Assembly: GCA_022770625.1 (NCBI GenBank)
Contig: JALEHK010000003.1
Location: 1-60,349 of the forward strand
Length of the DNA: 60,349 bases
Direction of reading: 5' to 3'
Origin: Oscillospiraceae bacterium
GTDB taxonomy: Bacteria; Bacillota; Clostridia; Oscillospirales; Ruminococcaceae
The position numbers and the translations under genes are program-made. Under the pieces are notes generated by a model. That model was not told the origin of the DNA, did no database searches, and saw only the letters and a program-made list of their open reading frames with translations. This document shows positions 9,887 to 18,454 of the stretch, piece by piece. The stretch's first letter is position 1, and every line of letters starts with the position of its first letter.

Positions 9887-9949
9887 ACATACGACGGTGA
9901 AAATAGATAGGGAGATTTTTTGAATTTGTTTGGTTTCTATTATTTTGGG

Positions 9950-10318
9950 ATTATTTTTTGGGTTCCGCTAACGCGGAACAATTTGGACAGGAACGTTTCG
10001 GAAGTTGTGAAAAAGCATAAGTATCGGTTTCGGGTGCAAATGAGGGGCTTTGCCCCTTCAATCCCCACAAGCCCTTTTTTGAAGGGCTTGACCCCAAAAT
10101 CTATGGATCTGTTTCAGGAAAAAGTGAGCGCTGACGCGGGAGTTTGGGCGGTTTTCGAAACGGTCTACGCACACTCTCTCGTCCGTTTTTCCGACCACGC
10201 GGGAGTTTTTCGGTTCGGATTTGAGCGCAGAGCGAAAAGCCGAATTTTGTGCCAATGCCGTTCGGCACAAAAAGAAAAATCTCCATGTTTGAGCTTTGCG
10301 CAGAGCAAAGCGAAATGA
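9950..10318 (+). repeat. Dispersed palindromic element, copy 3
   Basis: The longest copy. Stems in order are GTTCCGC/GCGGAAC (9962-9979), AGGGGC/GCCCCT, AAGCCC/GGGCTT, then an extension with GTGCC/GGCAC and CTTTGC/GCAAAG hairpins. It fills the gap between the divergent lipoprotein and EEP-family genes. Confidence 0.75.
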
Positions 10319-10341
10319 GGGAGTCAAATTTTGTAAACATC

Positions 10342-10370
10342 TTGAAAAACGGTCGATTATAGAGTAAAAT
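10342..10370 (+). promoter_or_regulatory. Promoter of the EEP-family gene
   Basis: TTGAAA, 17-bp spacer, TAAAAT, directly after repeat copy 3. Confidence 0.6.
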
Positions 10371-10405
10371 GGGTATAAAATAAAGAGAGTGGATGGTGTG
10401 TTTTT

Positions 10406-11272
10406 ATGAAAATCGTATCCTTTAATATCCGCTGCGACATTCAGCCGAAGAGCGACGAAGAATTCCGGAAGATGATTTCCGAGCTTCCGGAGGGAACCAT
10501 CGAAAAGGCCGGCCCGCAGGCCAAGCTGCGTTTCCCCAAGGGCGACGGGATCAACGCATGGGAATTCAGAAAAGAACTGATTATACCGAAGATCAAAAAA
10601 GAGCTTCCCGAGATCATCGGTTTTCAGGAGCTTCTCCCCCACATGGCGCGGTTTATGCGGGAAAATCTTCCCGAGTATACCTTTGTCGGGCACGGGCGGG
10701 ATTCTGATTACGGCGGAGAGCGGCCGATGATCGCGGTACGAAACGACCTTGAGCTTCTTTCCTACCGTGCGTTCTGGCTTTCGCCGACGCCCGAGATCCC
10801 CGGCTCCCGTTTTGAGATCCAGAGCCAGTGCCCGAGAACCTGTGCGGTCGCGGAGGTCTATTTCCCGGAGGAAAAGATGATCGTGCGGATCTATGACACC
10901 CATCTTGACCACCTTTGCAGCGAGGCCAGAGAGGCCGGACTGCGGCAGCTTCTGGAAGTCATGAAAGAGGATCAGGAGCGAAAGCCGCTCCCCGTCCTGC
11001 TGATGGGCGACTTCAACGCCGCTCCCACCGACCCGGAGATGGCGCAGATCTACGGCGCGGCAGGGAAAGAACTGGGGCTTTCCGACATGACGCCGGACAC
11101 CGGCATCACTTTCCACGGCTACGGAAATCCGGAGGACTCGATCAAGATCGACTATATCTTTGCAAGCGAACCGTTTATCCATGCGCATAAGGAAACCGTT
11201 CTCTGGAAGGACGAGGAAAACGGACGTTTCCTTTCTGACCATTACCCGGTCGAGGCCGACTTTACTTTCTGA
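10406..11272 (+). CDS. Endonuclease/exonuclease/phosphatase family hydrolase
   Basis: A 288-residue metal-dependent phosphodiesterase of the EEP (DNase I-like) fold. Visible active-site motifs: Asn in SFNIRCD near the N terminus, Glu in IIGFQELL, His in THLDHL, Asp/Asn in LMGDFNAAP, and the C-terminal Asp-His in LSDHYPVE. There is no signal peptide, so it is cytoplasmic. Substrate (nucleic acid, phosphoinositide-like or sphingomyelin-like) cannot be assigned from these motifs. It appears monocistronic. The ribosome site (GGATGG) is modest. Confidence 0.82.
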   Translation: MKIVSFNIRCDIQPKSDEEFRKMISELPEGTIEKAGPQAKLRFPKGDGINAWEFRKELIIPKIKKELPEIIGFQELLPHMARFMRENLPEYTFVGHGRDSDYGGERPMIAVRNDLELLSYRAFWLSPTPEIPGSRFEIQSQCPRTCAVAEVYFPEEKMIVRIYDTHLDHLCSEAREAGLRQLLEVMKEDQERKPLPVLLMGDFNAAPTDPEMAQIYGAAGKELGLSDMTPDTGITFHGYGNPEDSIKIDYIFASEPFIHAHKETVLWKDEENGRFLSDHYPVEADFTF

Positions 11273-11363
11273 AGGCAAAAGTTATAAAGGCGTCTTTTTT
11301 GAAGCCGATTTCGGACATTTTTTGACAGAATAGCGTCTAAAAATGAAATTTCGAAAGTTTTCC

Positions 11364-11392
11364 TTGCAAAATGGTTTTTGATATGCTAGAAT
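11364..11392 (+). promoter_or_regulatory. glyA promoter and leader
   Basis: TTGCAA, 17-bp spacer, TAGAAT with extended TGC. The roughly 100-nt leader to glyA has complementary GGATCAG/CTGATCC arms about 45 bases apart that could form a hairpin. It matches no riboswitch class known to me. Confidence 0.6.
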
Positions 11393-11501
11393 AGGTGCAA
11401 TGGATCAGGCAGACAGAACGACGGACATAAGGACAGAAAGACGGCTGTGCTGATCCGGCTCTCAATCAGAGAAAGAGAACAAAAGAAAGAGGGATTTATC
11501 C

Positions 11502-12755
11502 ATGTACGCTGATTTACTCGATTCGATCGGTCTGATCTCGAAAACCGACCCCGATGTAGCGGACGCGATTGCCAAGGAGCTTGCGAGACAGCGCCGCAAT
11601 ATCGAACTGATCGCCAGTGAGAATATTGTCTCTCCCGCCGTCATGGCTGCGATGGGCAGCATCCTGACCAACAAATACGCCGAGGGTTATCCCGGAAGAA
11701 GATACTATGGCGGATGCCAGTGTGTCGATATTGTTGAGGACATTGCGAGAAAGCGTGCCTGCGAGCTGTTCGGCGCCGAGCACGCGAACGTTCAGCCTCA
11801 TTCCGGCGCACAGGCGAACATTGCCGTTTACTTCGCTCTTCTTCAGCCCGGCGACACGATCATGGGCATGAATCTGGATGAGGGCGGACACCTGACCCAC
11901 GGTTCTCCCGTCAATATGTCGGGCAAATACTTTAACGTTGTTTCTTACGGCGTTGATCCCGAGACCGGACGGATCGACTATGACAAGCTGATGGAGCTGG
12001 CGCTGGAACATAAGCCGAAGCTGATTGTTGCAGGCGCGTCCGCCTATCCGAGAACGATTGATTTCGCGAAATTCAGAGAGGTCGCGGACGCCTGCGGCGC
12101 GTATCTGATGGTGGACATGGCGCACATCGCCGGTCTGGTTGCGGCGGGGCTTCATCCGAACCCTGTTCCCTACGCGGACGTTGTCACCACGACGACCCAC
12201 AAGACCCTTCGCGGCCCGCGCGGCGGCATGATTCTCTGCAAGGAGAGTCTTGCGAAGGCGATCGATAAGGCGATCTTCCCCGGCACACAGGGCGGCCCGC
12301 TGATGCACGTAATCGCCGGTAAGGCGGTCTGCCTTGGAGAAGCGCTCAAACCCGAGTTCAAGGAATACCAGAAGCAGATCATGCTCAACGCACAGGCGCT
12401 CGCAAACGGGCTGACTTCGCGCGGAATGGATCTGGTTTCGGGCGGCACCGACAACCACCTGCTGCTGCTTGACCTGAGAAGCATGGGCATTACCGGCAAG
12501 GAGCTTGAGCATAACCTGGATGAGGTTTATATCACCGCCAACAAGAACGCGATCCCGAACGATCCCCAGAAGCACACCATCACCTCCGGCGTCCGTCTCG
12601 GTACGCCTGCCGTCACGACCCGCGGCTTCAAGGAAGCGGATATGGAAGTCGTTGCCGACTGTATCTATAAGGTCGCGGCCGATTTTGATAGAAATCAGGA
12701 TGAAGTTCGCGAGACGGTTACCAAACTCTGCGCGAAGTATCCGCTGTACGAGTGA
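11502..12755 (+). CDS. glyA: Serine hydroxymethyltransferase
   Basis: PLP enzyme that interconverts serine and glycine with tetrahydrofolate, the main source of one-carbon units. The 417-residue length is normal. The PLP-binding lysine is in [15 protein letters not shown], and the family signatures [20 protein letters not shown] and QPHSGAQAN are intact. A GAGGG site lies upstream of the ATG. It appears monocistronic; dispersed element copy 4 begins about 40 bases after its stop. Confidence 0.97.
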   Translation: MYADLLDSIGLISKTDPDVADAIAKELARQRRNIELIASENIVSPAVMAAMGSILTNKYAEGYPGRRYYGGCQCVDIVEDIARKRACELFGAEHANVQPHSGAQANIAVYFALLQPGDTIMGMNLDEGGHLTHGSPVNMSGKYFNVVSYGVDPETGRIDYDKLMELALEHKPKLIVAGASAYPRTIDFAKFREVADACGAYLMVDMAHIAGLVAAGLHPNPVPYADVVTTTTHKTLRGPRGGMILCKESLAKAIDKAIFPGTQGGPLMHVIAGKAVCLGEALKPEFKEYQKQIMLNAQALANGLTSRGMDLVSGGTDNHLLLLDLRSMGITGKELEHNLDEVYITANKNAIPNDPQKHTITSGVRLGTPAVTTRGFKEADMEVVADCIYKVAADFDRNQDEVRETVTKLCAKYPLYE

Positions 12756-12792
12756 CTGTCTTTTTGCACCGACCGGCATTTTCTCAATCCCT

Positions 12793-13022
12793 TTTCGGGT
12801 TTCGAAAACCGCCCAAACTCCCGCGTCAGCGCTCACTTTTTCCTGAAACAGATCCATAGATTTTGGGGTCAAGCCCTTCAAAAAAGGGCTTGTGGGGATT
12901 GAAGGGGCAAAGCCCCTCATTTGTACATGGAACCGATGCGGAAATTTTTTCACAACTTCCGAAGTGTTCCTGTTTAAGTTGTCTTGCGCAGCAAGACCCA
13001 AAATATTGTCTTAAAAAGAGAT
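12793..13022 (-). repeat. Dispersed palindromic element, copy 4
   Basis: Minus-oriented copy with the GTCTTGC/GCAAGAC first stem (as in copy 2), the AGGGGC/GCCCCT second stem and the AAGCCC/GGGCTT third stem (as in copy 3), plus the GAGCGCTGACGCGGGAG tail shared with copy 3. It mixes modules of copies 2 and 3. Confidence 0.75.
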
Positions 13023-13061
13023 GCCTGCCATTCCATTGAAAATGGAATGGCAGGCTTTTTT
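13023..13061 (+). terminator. Hairpin with T tract, second copy
   Basis: Same GCCTGCCATTCCAT stem as at 359-398, with a TTGAAA loop and a T tract. It may end glyA read-through. More inverted repeats follow at about 13063-13098 and 13101-13123. Confidence 0.6.
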
Positions 13062-13149
13062 CAGAGGGGCGCTCTCTCTTGCAGAGCGCCCCTCTCTTTT
13101 CGGACAGTCCCCCGGACTGTCCGAAAATTCACACCCCGCAGAGCGCACT

Positions 13150-13322
13150 GCGTATAAGAGTTTCACTTTGCATAAAGCAAAGTGAAATGGGGATTTCGCT
13201 CATTGCGATGAGCGACCGAGGGCTTTGCCCTCTGGACACCCACAAGCCCTTTAAAAAGGGCTTGACCCTAAACTCTCTTGTCCGACTTTTCACCCACAAG
13301 GGGTCAATCCTAAACTTTTTGT
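13150..13322 (+). repeat. Dispersed palindromic element, copy 5 (partial)
   Basis: Contains TTTCACTTTGC/GCAAAGTGAAA, AGGGC/GCCCT, AAGCCC/GGGCTT and a final AAGGGGTCAATCCTAAACTT block shared with copies 1 and 6. It ends beside the pyk stop codon. The CTTCGGAAGTTGTG block is missing. Confidence 0.65.
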
Positions 13323-13325
13323 TTA

Positions 13326-14750
13326 TCAGTCGTTTCCGATCATTTCGACCTTAATAAGGTTGGTATTGCCGGAGACGCCGTTGGTCATGCCGCCGGTGAT
13401 AACGATCTGATCGCCCGCCTTTAAGCCGAACGCTTTCTTCGCTTCCCTCGCCGCAACGTAAAAGAGAACGTCGGTCGAATTGAACCGCTCGACCATGACC
13501 GGAACGACGCCCCACGAAAGTCCGAGTTTATGCCAGGTCTTTTCATTGGTGGTGACGCCGAGAATCGGGCAGGGCGCTCGGAAGCGGGAAACCATCCGAA
13601 CCGTTTTCCCGGAAAGGGAGCAGACAGCAATCGCGCTGGCGTGGATATCAATTGCCATGCCGCAGGTCGCGTGGGAGATCGCGTCGATGGTGTTCTTGAT
13701 CTGGAAATGGCCGTCATGGAAGCGAACGGTATAGTCGATGTTTTTCTCGGTGCGGCGGGCAATCTTCGCCATCGCTTCGACCGCTTCGACCGGGTGTTCG
13801 CCGGCGGCCGTCTCGCCCGAAAGCATAATCGCGCTCGTTCCGTCGTAAACGGCGTTGGCTACGTCGGAGATTTCCGCGCGGGTCGGGCGGAGGTTATGGA
13901 TCATCGATTCCAGCATCTCGGTCGCGGTAATAACCCGCTTTCCGAGCAGGCGGCATTTATAGATCAGCTCTTTCTGGATGCCGGGAAGTTCTTCGTAGGG
14001 GATCTCAACGCCCATATCGCCCCGCCCGATCATGATCCCGTCGCACTGGGCGCAGATCTCTTCGATGTTGTCGATACCGGCGCGGTTCTCAATCTTGGCG
14101 ATCAGGTCGATATTTTCCCCGCCGCCGATCTCGTCCAGATAGTGATGGATGTCGATCAGATCCTGTGCGTTGGAAACAAAGGAGCAGGCGATAAAGTCCA
14201 CGTCGTTTTCAACACCGAAGCGGATGTCCTCCTTGTCCTGATCGCTTAAATACTTCTGTTTGAGCACCTTTCCGGGGAAGGCCATACTCTTGCGGTTGGA
14301 AAGCTCGCCGCCGGAGAGAACGCGGCAGTTGATGTCGGAGCCGGAAATGCTCTCGACCTCAAAGCTCAAAAGCCCGTTATTGAGAAGGATCTTATCACCG
14401 GGATGAAGATCTTTGGCCATGCCCTTGTAGCTGACCGAAACGCGGTGTTCATCGCCTTCGACCTCCTCGGTCGTAAAGGTAAAGGGATCTCCGTTGTTTA
14501 GGAAAACCTTTCCGTCCTTAAAGGTACGGATACGGTACTCGGAGCCTTTGGTGTCCAGCAGAATCGCCAAAGGAAGATGGAGCTTTTCGCGGATCTTCTT
14601 GATAAGGTTGATCTTTTCCAGATGCTCGGCGTGGGTGCCGTGGGAAAAGTTCAGTCTCGCGACATTCATGCCGGCCTTACACATCCGGGTCAGCGTTTCT
14701 TCGTCCGAGCAGGCGGGGCCGAGGGTACATACGATCTTGTTTTTTCTCAT
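13326..14750 (-). CDS. pyk: Pyruvate kinase
   Basis: Glycolytic enzyme that makes pyruvate and ATP from phosphoenolpyruvate and ADP. The 474-residue protein has the TIM-barrel core and C-terminal domain but no extra phosphoenolpyruvate-utilising tail as in Bacillus. Seen: IVCTLGPAC at the start, NFSHG, the catalytic lysine region LIAKIENRAG, the metal/substrate loop MIGRGDMGVEIP, ATEMLESM and RPTRAEISDVANA. Oddities: the highly conserved DTKGPEIR is DTKGSEYR, and the usual ARGD is GRGD. The start at 14750 is preceded by a GGAAAGG site. Its leader contains two copies of the paired-hairpin element. Confidence 0.95.
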   Translation of the reverse strand: MRKNKIVCTLGPACSDEETLTRMCKAGMNVARLNFSHGTHAEHLEKINLIKKIREKLHLPLAILLDTKGSEYRIRTFKDGKVFLNNGDPFTFTTEEVEGDEHRVSVSYKGMAKDLHPGDKILLNNGLLSFEVESISGSDINCRVLSGGELSNRKSMAFPGKVLKQKYLSDQDKEDIRFGVENDVDFIACSFVSNAQDLIDIHHYLDEIGGGENIDLIAKIENRAGIDNIEEICAQCDGIMIGRGDMGVEIPYEELPGIQKELIYKCRLLGKRVITATEMLESMIHNLRPTRAEISDVANAVYDGTSAIMLSGETAAGEHPVEAVEAMAKIARRTEKNIDYTVRFHDGHFQIKNTIDAISHATCGMAIDIHASAIAVCSLSGKTVRMVSRFRAPCPILGVTTNEKTWHKLGLSWGVVPVMVERFNSTDVLFYVAAREAKKAFGLKAGDQIVITGGMTNGVSGNTNLIKVEMIGND

Positions 14751-14863
14751 AACGGATTCCATTCCTTTCCGATCATGCCGGGATTCAAGGGAAAACGGCT
14801 TTGTCAACGGGCCGGATTCCACCGGACGGGAGAAAATAACAGGCTTTTTCTGTTAAATCCATA

Positions 14864-14962
14864 CCTTAGTCATGGAGCTTTGCTCCATAGCTAAATCGAT
14901 ACCTTTTTGAGTTTTGCGCGGCAAAACTCGATAGCGTCATGGAGCTTTGCTCCATAGCGTTC
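14864..14962 (-). repeat. Paired-hairpin leader repeat upstream of pyk
   Basis: Two units on the minus strand, each with the ATGGAGC-AAA-GCTCCAT hairpin. The first is followed by ACGCTATCG and a second hairpin GAGTTTTG/CAAAACTC. The first unit begins directly after the TATAAT of the pyk promoter, so it would form the 5' end of the mRNA. The same family precedes genes at 18455 and 50824. Confidence 0.75.
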
Positions 14963-14991
14963 ATTATAGCATAAAGCTGTGCAGATGAAAA
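14963..14991 (-). promoter_or_regulatory. pyk promoter
   Basis: Minus strand TTTTCA (14986-14991), 17-bp spacer, TATAAT (14963-14968) with extended TGC. It gives a leader of about 210 nt. Confidence 0.65.
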
Positions 14992-15072
14992 GAGTTGTTT
15001 ACGCGGAAATACGTCGCCGACAAGTTTTGGACAAAGATGATAAAATATGCCCCAAACGGGATAAAAGAAAAC

Positions 15073-15101
15073 TCGACAGAAGGGTTTAACCGTGCTATAC
15101 T
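15073..15101 (+). promoter_or_regulatory. Esterase promoter
   Basis: TCGACA, 17-bp spacer, TATACT with extended TGC, 40 bases before the start codon. Confidence 0.65.
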
Positions 15102-15140
15102 AAAATAGATAAAACGTTATACTTAACAGGAGGTCTTTTT

Positions 15141-15977
15141 ATGGCACTGATTCAGGCTGATTTTTTCTCCCCTTCGCTGATGCGGACGGTGACGATTAAT
15201 GTAATCCTTCCGACCGATAAGATGGTTTTCCCGGGGATGCCGGTTCCCGAAAAGAAGCCGCTGAAAACCCTCTATCTTCTGCACGGGATCTTCGGCAACT
15301 ATACCGACTGGGTGACTGGGACGAGACTTCAGGCGTGGGCGCAGGACAAGGGGCTTTGCGTTGTCATGCCGTCGGGCGAGAATCGGTTTTATGTGGACAA
15401 TCCGGAGAGCGAAAACTATTACGGGAAGTTTATCGGAGAGGATCTGGTCAATTTCACCCGCGATACCTTCCGGCTTTCGGATAAGCGGGAGGACACCTTT
15501 ATCGGCGGCCTTTCGATGGGCGGATACGGCGCGATCGTCAACGGACTCAAATACTCCGAGACCTTCGGACGGGTCGTTATGCTTTCAGCGGGGATGATCC
15601 TCGAACGAGTCCTCGCGTCCAAACCGGACGATCCGATGCCGACCCACCGCAGAGGATTTTATCAGAGCGTGTTCGGCGATCTGGATCAGCTTCGCGGGAG
15701 CGATAAGGACTATAAGGCGCTCGTTTTAAAGCTGAAAAAGGAAGGAAAGCCGATCCCGGAGATCTATATGTGCTGCGGAACCGAGGACTTTCTTTATGAG
15801 CCGAACTGCGACTACCGCGACTTTCTGATCGGAGAAGGGGTTTCGGTCACATGGGAGGAAGGCCCCGGAATTCACAACTGGACGTTCTGGGATACCTACA
15901 TCAAAAAGGCGCTCGACTGGCTCCCGCTCGGAGAAGAAGTCAAGGGCATCGGAAGCGGAAATGTCCGCAAGCAGTAA
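15141..15977 (+). CDS. Esterase of the EstA / esterase D family
   Basis: A 278-residue alpha/beta-hydrolase of the family of putative tributyrin esterases and S-formylglutathione-hydrolase-like enzymes. The oxyanion region is LLHGIFGNYTDW, the nucleophile serine is in GGLSMGGYGA, the acid is probably in CCGTEDFLY and the histidine in GPGIHNWTFWD. It has no signal peptide and is likely cytoplasmic. An AGGAGG site lies upstream of the ATG. It is monocistronic, bounded by its own promoter and terminator. The natural substrate (short-chain acyl esters, perhaps acetylated sugars) is not determinable from the motifs. Confidence 0.87.
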   Translation: MALIQADFFSPSLMRTVTINVILPTDKMVFPGMPVPEKKPLKTLYLLHGIFGNYTDWVTGTRLQAWAQDKGLCVVMPSGENRFYVDNPESENYYGKFIGEDLVNFTRDTFRLSDKREDTFIGGLSMGGYGAIVNGLKYSETFGRVVMLSAGMILERVLASKPDDPMPTHRRGFYQSVFGDLDQLRGSDKDYKALVLKLKKEGKPIPEIYMCCGTEDFLYEPNCDYRDFLIGEGVSVTWEEGPGIHNWTFWDTYIKKALDWLPLGEEVKGIGSGNVRKQ

Positions 15978-16000
15978 CTGAGCTTATCAGTAAAAAGGAT

Positions 16001-16036
16001 ACCGGAAAGTGTGCCAAAACATTTTCCGGTTTTTTC
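16001..16036 (+). terminator. Terminator after the esterase
   Basis: Stem ACCGGAAA/TTTCCGGT followed by six Ts. Confidence 0.85.
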
Positions 16037-16131
16037 TGTTTATATGTAGAAATAGGAAGGATAAAATTGGAAAAATACGAATATCTTCCAAATTTTTATA
16101 GAAATCTTTATTGATATTCACAAAAACTCCA

Positions 16132-16160
16132 TTGACTTTTTTACCCGGAAGTATTAAAGT
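16132..16160 (+). promoter_or_regulatory. Acyl-CoA synthetase promoter
   Basis: TTGACT, 17-bp spacer, TAAAGT. The leader to the start codon is about 135 nt. Confidence 0.6.
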
Positions 16161-16302
16161 AAAAATAATCTTGCGCTTAAACTGAGAATGTCCGGGAATC
16201 CTTATTTTTGTACTCCTTGGAACAGCGATCAGGAGTATACGGAACAGGGAACAGAGAGTTTTTTTTCCGCTCCGCCGGCGTAGAATAGAAAGGAATCAAA
16301 AT

Positions 16303-17982
16303 ATGATGGATGTAAAACAGCTTCACAAGCAGTACTGCCGCGAGGGTTTTAACTCGGACGGAGAACTGGTCAGCTTTGAACCGGTCTATGCTCCGAACTT
16401 CAACTTTGCCTATGACGTCATCGACGAGATCGCAAAGGCGGAGCCGAATCGCCGGGCAATGGCCTGGTGCAATGTCGCCGGCGAAAAGAGAACCTTTACC
16501 TTCGGCGAGATCAGCGAGTACGCTTCCCGTGCGGCGGCGATGTTCGCTTCCCGCGGGATCAAGAAGGGCGACCGGGTCATGCTTGTCCTCAAGCGTCACT
16601 ATCAGTTCTGGTTCGCGATTCTCGGTCTGCATAAGCTGGGCGCGATCGCGATCCCCGCGACCCATCTTCTGATGGCCAAAGACTATGTCTACCGCTTTAA
16701 GAGCGCGGGCGTCAGCGCAATCGTTGCGACCGCTGAGGACGAGGTCTGTGAGCACGTTGAAGAGGCGATGAAGTCGTATGACGGCCTGCACAGCTGCTTT
16801 ATCGTCCGCGGCGAGAGAGAGGGCTGGCTTTCGTTCGACCGGCTGATCGAAGAGACTGCTCCGATGACCGAACGGGTCGAGACGCTTGCGACCGACACCC
16901 TTCTTCTCTACTTCACCTCCGGAACGACCGGCTATCCCAAGATGGTCTGCCACGACCATACCTATCCGATCGCTCATATCGTGACCGCGAAATACTGGCA
17001 CAACGTCGATCCGGACGGCCTGCATCTGACCGTTTCGGAGACCGGCTGGGCAAAATCCGTCTGGGGCAAGCTCTATGGTCAGTGGTTCATGGCGGCCGGG
17101 ATCTTTGTCTATGACTTCGACAAATTTATTCCGTCCGACCTTCTCAGAAAGATTCAGGAATATAAGCTGACGACCTTCTGCGCACCGCCCACTATCTACC
17201 GCTTCCTGATTAAGGAAGGACTGGAAAACTATGACCTGTCTTCGCTTAAATATGTCACGACGGCAGGCGAGGCGCTCAACCCCGAAGTCTTTAAGCAGTT
17301 TGAGCAGAAAACCGGCCTTCGGATTCATGAGGCGTTCGGTCAGACCGAAACGACCGTTCTGATGGGCAACTTTATCGGTGCTAAAATGGAAAAGGTCGGC
17401 TCGCTCGGAAAAGCCTGCCCGCTTTACGATGTCGATATTGTTGACGAAAACGATCAGCCTGTTGCCCCCGGCAAGACCGGCGAGATCGTTGTCCGTACTC
17501 CGAACGGCGTTCATCCGATCGGTATGTTCCAGAAGTACTATGAGAGCGACGATCCCGACGCAGCCCGCACCGAGGATGTCTGGCACGACGGGTACTATCA
17601 CACCTGCGATACTGCGTGGAGAGACGAGGACGGATTCTTCTGGTATGTCGGACGCATCGACGACGTTATCAAGTCCTCCGGCTACCGGATCGGGCCGTTC
17701 GAGATCGAAAGCGTCCTGATGGAGCTGCCGCAGGTTCTCGAATGCGGTGTCACCGGCGTTCCGGATCCGATCAGAGGCATGGTCGTCAAGGCAACGATCG
17801 TTCTCGCGAAGGGCTATGAACCTTCCGACGCGATGGCGAAGGAGATTCAGGATTACGTCAAGCATCAGACCGCTCCGTATAAGTATCCCCGCGTCATCGA
17901 GTTTGTCGATGAGCTGCCCAAGACGATCAGCGGCAAGATCCGCCGCGTCGAGCTGCGCAAATCCAAAGAAGAAAACAAATAA
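16303..17982 (+). CDS. AMP-forming acyl-CoA synthetase (medium-chain type)
   Basis: A 559-residue member of the acyl-adenylate-forming family that activates a carboxylic acid to its CoA thioester through an acyl-AMP. Motifs: phosphate-binding loop LLYFTSGTTGYPK, HEAFGQTET, the hinge region YVGRIDDVIKSSGYRIGPFEIE, and the adenylation lysine in PKTISGKIRR near the C terminus. The overall pattern resembles medium-chain (ACSM-like) synthetases more than acetyl-CoA synthetase. It stands alone between a promoter and a terminator. The acid used (short, branched, medium-chain or aromatic) is unknown. Confidence 0.9.
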   Translation: MMDVKQLHKQYCREGFNSDGELVSFEPVYAPNFNFAYDVIDEIAKAEPNRRAMAWCNVAGEKRTFTFGEISEYASRAAAMFASRGIKKGDRVMLVLKRHYQFWFAILGLHKLGAIAIPATHLLMAKDYVYRFKSAGVSAIVATAEDEVCEHVEEAMKSYDGLHSCFIVRGEREGWLSFDRLIEETAPMTERVETLATDTLLLYFTSGTTGYPKMVCHDHTYPIAHIVTAKYWHNVDPDGLHLTVSETGWAKSVWGKLYGQWFMAAGIFVYDFDKFIPSDLLRKIQEYKLTTFCAPPTIYRFLIKEGLENYDLSSLKYVTTAGEALNPEVFKQFEQKTGLRIHEAFGQTETTVLMGNFIGAKMEKVGSLGKACPLYDVDIVDENDQPVAPGKTGEIVVRTPNGVHPIGMFQKYYESDDPDAARTEDVWHDGYYHTCDTAWRDEDGFFWYVGRIDDVIKSSGYRIGPFEIESVLMELPQVLECGVTGVPDPIRGMVVKATIVLAKGYEPSDAMAKEIQDYVKHQTAPYKYPRVIEFVDELPKTISGKIRRVELRKSKEENK

Positions 17983-17997
17983 GCTTGAATAAAAAAT

Positions 17998-18037
17998 GCC
18001 CGAAAGATCAGAAAACGATCCTTCGGGCGTTTCTTTT
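17998..18037 (+). terminator. Terminator after the acyl-CoA synthetase
   Basis: Stem GCCCGAAAGATC/GATCCTTCGGGC (one bulge) followed by a T-rich run. Confidence 0.8.
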
Positions 18038-18169
18038 TGTTCCGGAAAAGGCGTTTTGGGAAGGCGGACGGATGGGAATCATTTAATGCAGGAAATGGTG
18101 GGAAATAAAGAAAAACAGCGGTGTTTTTATAAAAATCGCCCTTATTTTTGCAATATACGGGAAAATCAC

Positions 18170-18197
18170 TTGCAAATGTTGGGAAGTGTGTTATAAT
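18170..18197 (+). promoter_or_regulatory. Promoter of the RpiR-type regulator
   Basis: TTGCAA, 16-bp spacer, TATAAT with extended TGT. Two further -10-like hexamers (TATTAT at 18263, TATAAT at 18334) recur at the end of each leader repeat unit. Confidence 0.65.
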
Positions 18198-18340
18198 AAA
18201 CGCTGCGGAGCAAAGCTCCGCTACGCTATCGTATTTGTCCTTGGCGAACAAATACAATATGGTATTATAAACGCTGCGAAGCAAAGCTCCGCTACGCTGC
18301 CGTATTTGTCCTTGGCGGACAAATACAGTATGATATAATA
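18198..18340 (+). repeat. Tandem paired-hairpin leader repeat
   Basis: Two 71-bp tandem units. Each has a GCGGAGC-AAA-GCTCCGC hairpin (the second copy has one mismatch), then ACGCTATCG or ACGCTGCCG, then a GTATTTGT/ACAAATAC hairpin, and ends in a -10-like hexamer. A third long hairpin (GAACAG/CTGTTC outer arms, about 18353-18394) follows before the gene. Confidence 0.8.
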
Positions 18341-18454
18341 GGTGAGGATTGTGAACAGGAGCTTTTTCCGCCCGTGGCGGACAGAGAGCTGTTCCACTAA
18401 ATGGATCGTTCCTCTATGGAAAAACGGGAACGGAAAGGCAGAAACAGAAAAGAC

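Noticed and set aside
11393-11501. Riboswitch in the glyA leader
   Set aside because: A GGATCAG/CTGATCC pairing is possible but none of the conserved cores of glycine, SAM, THF, purine or ZTP riboswitches is visible.
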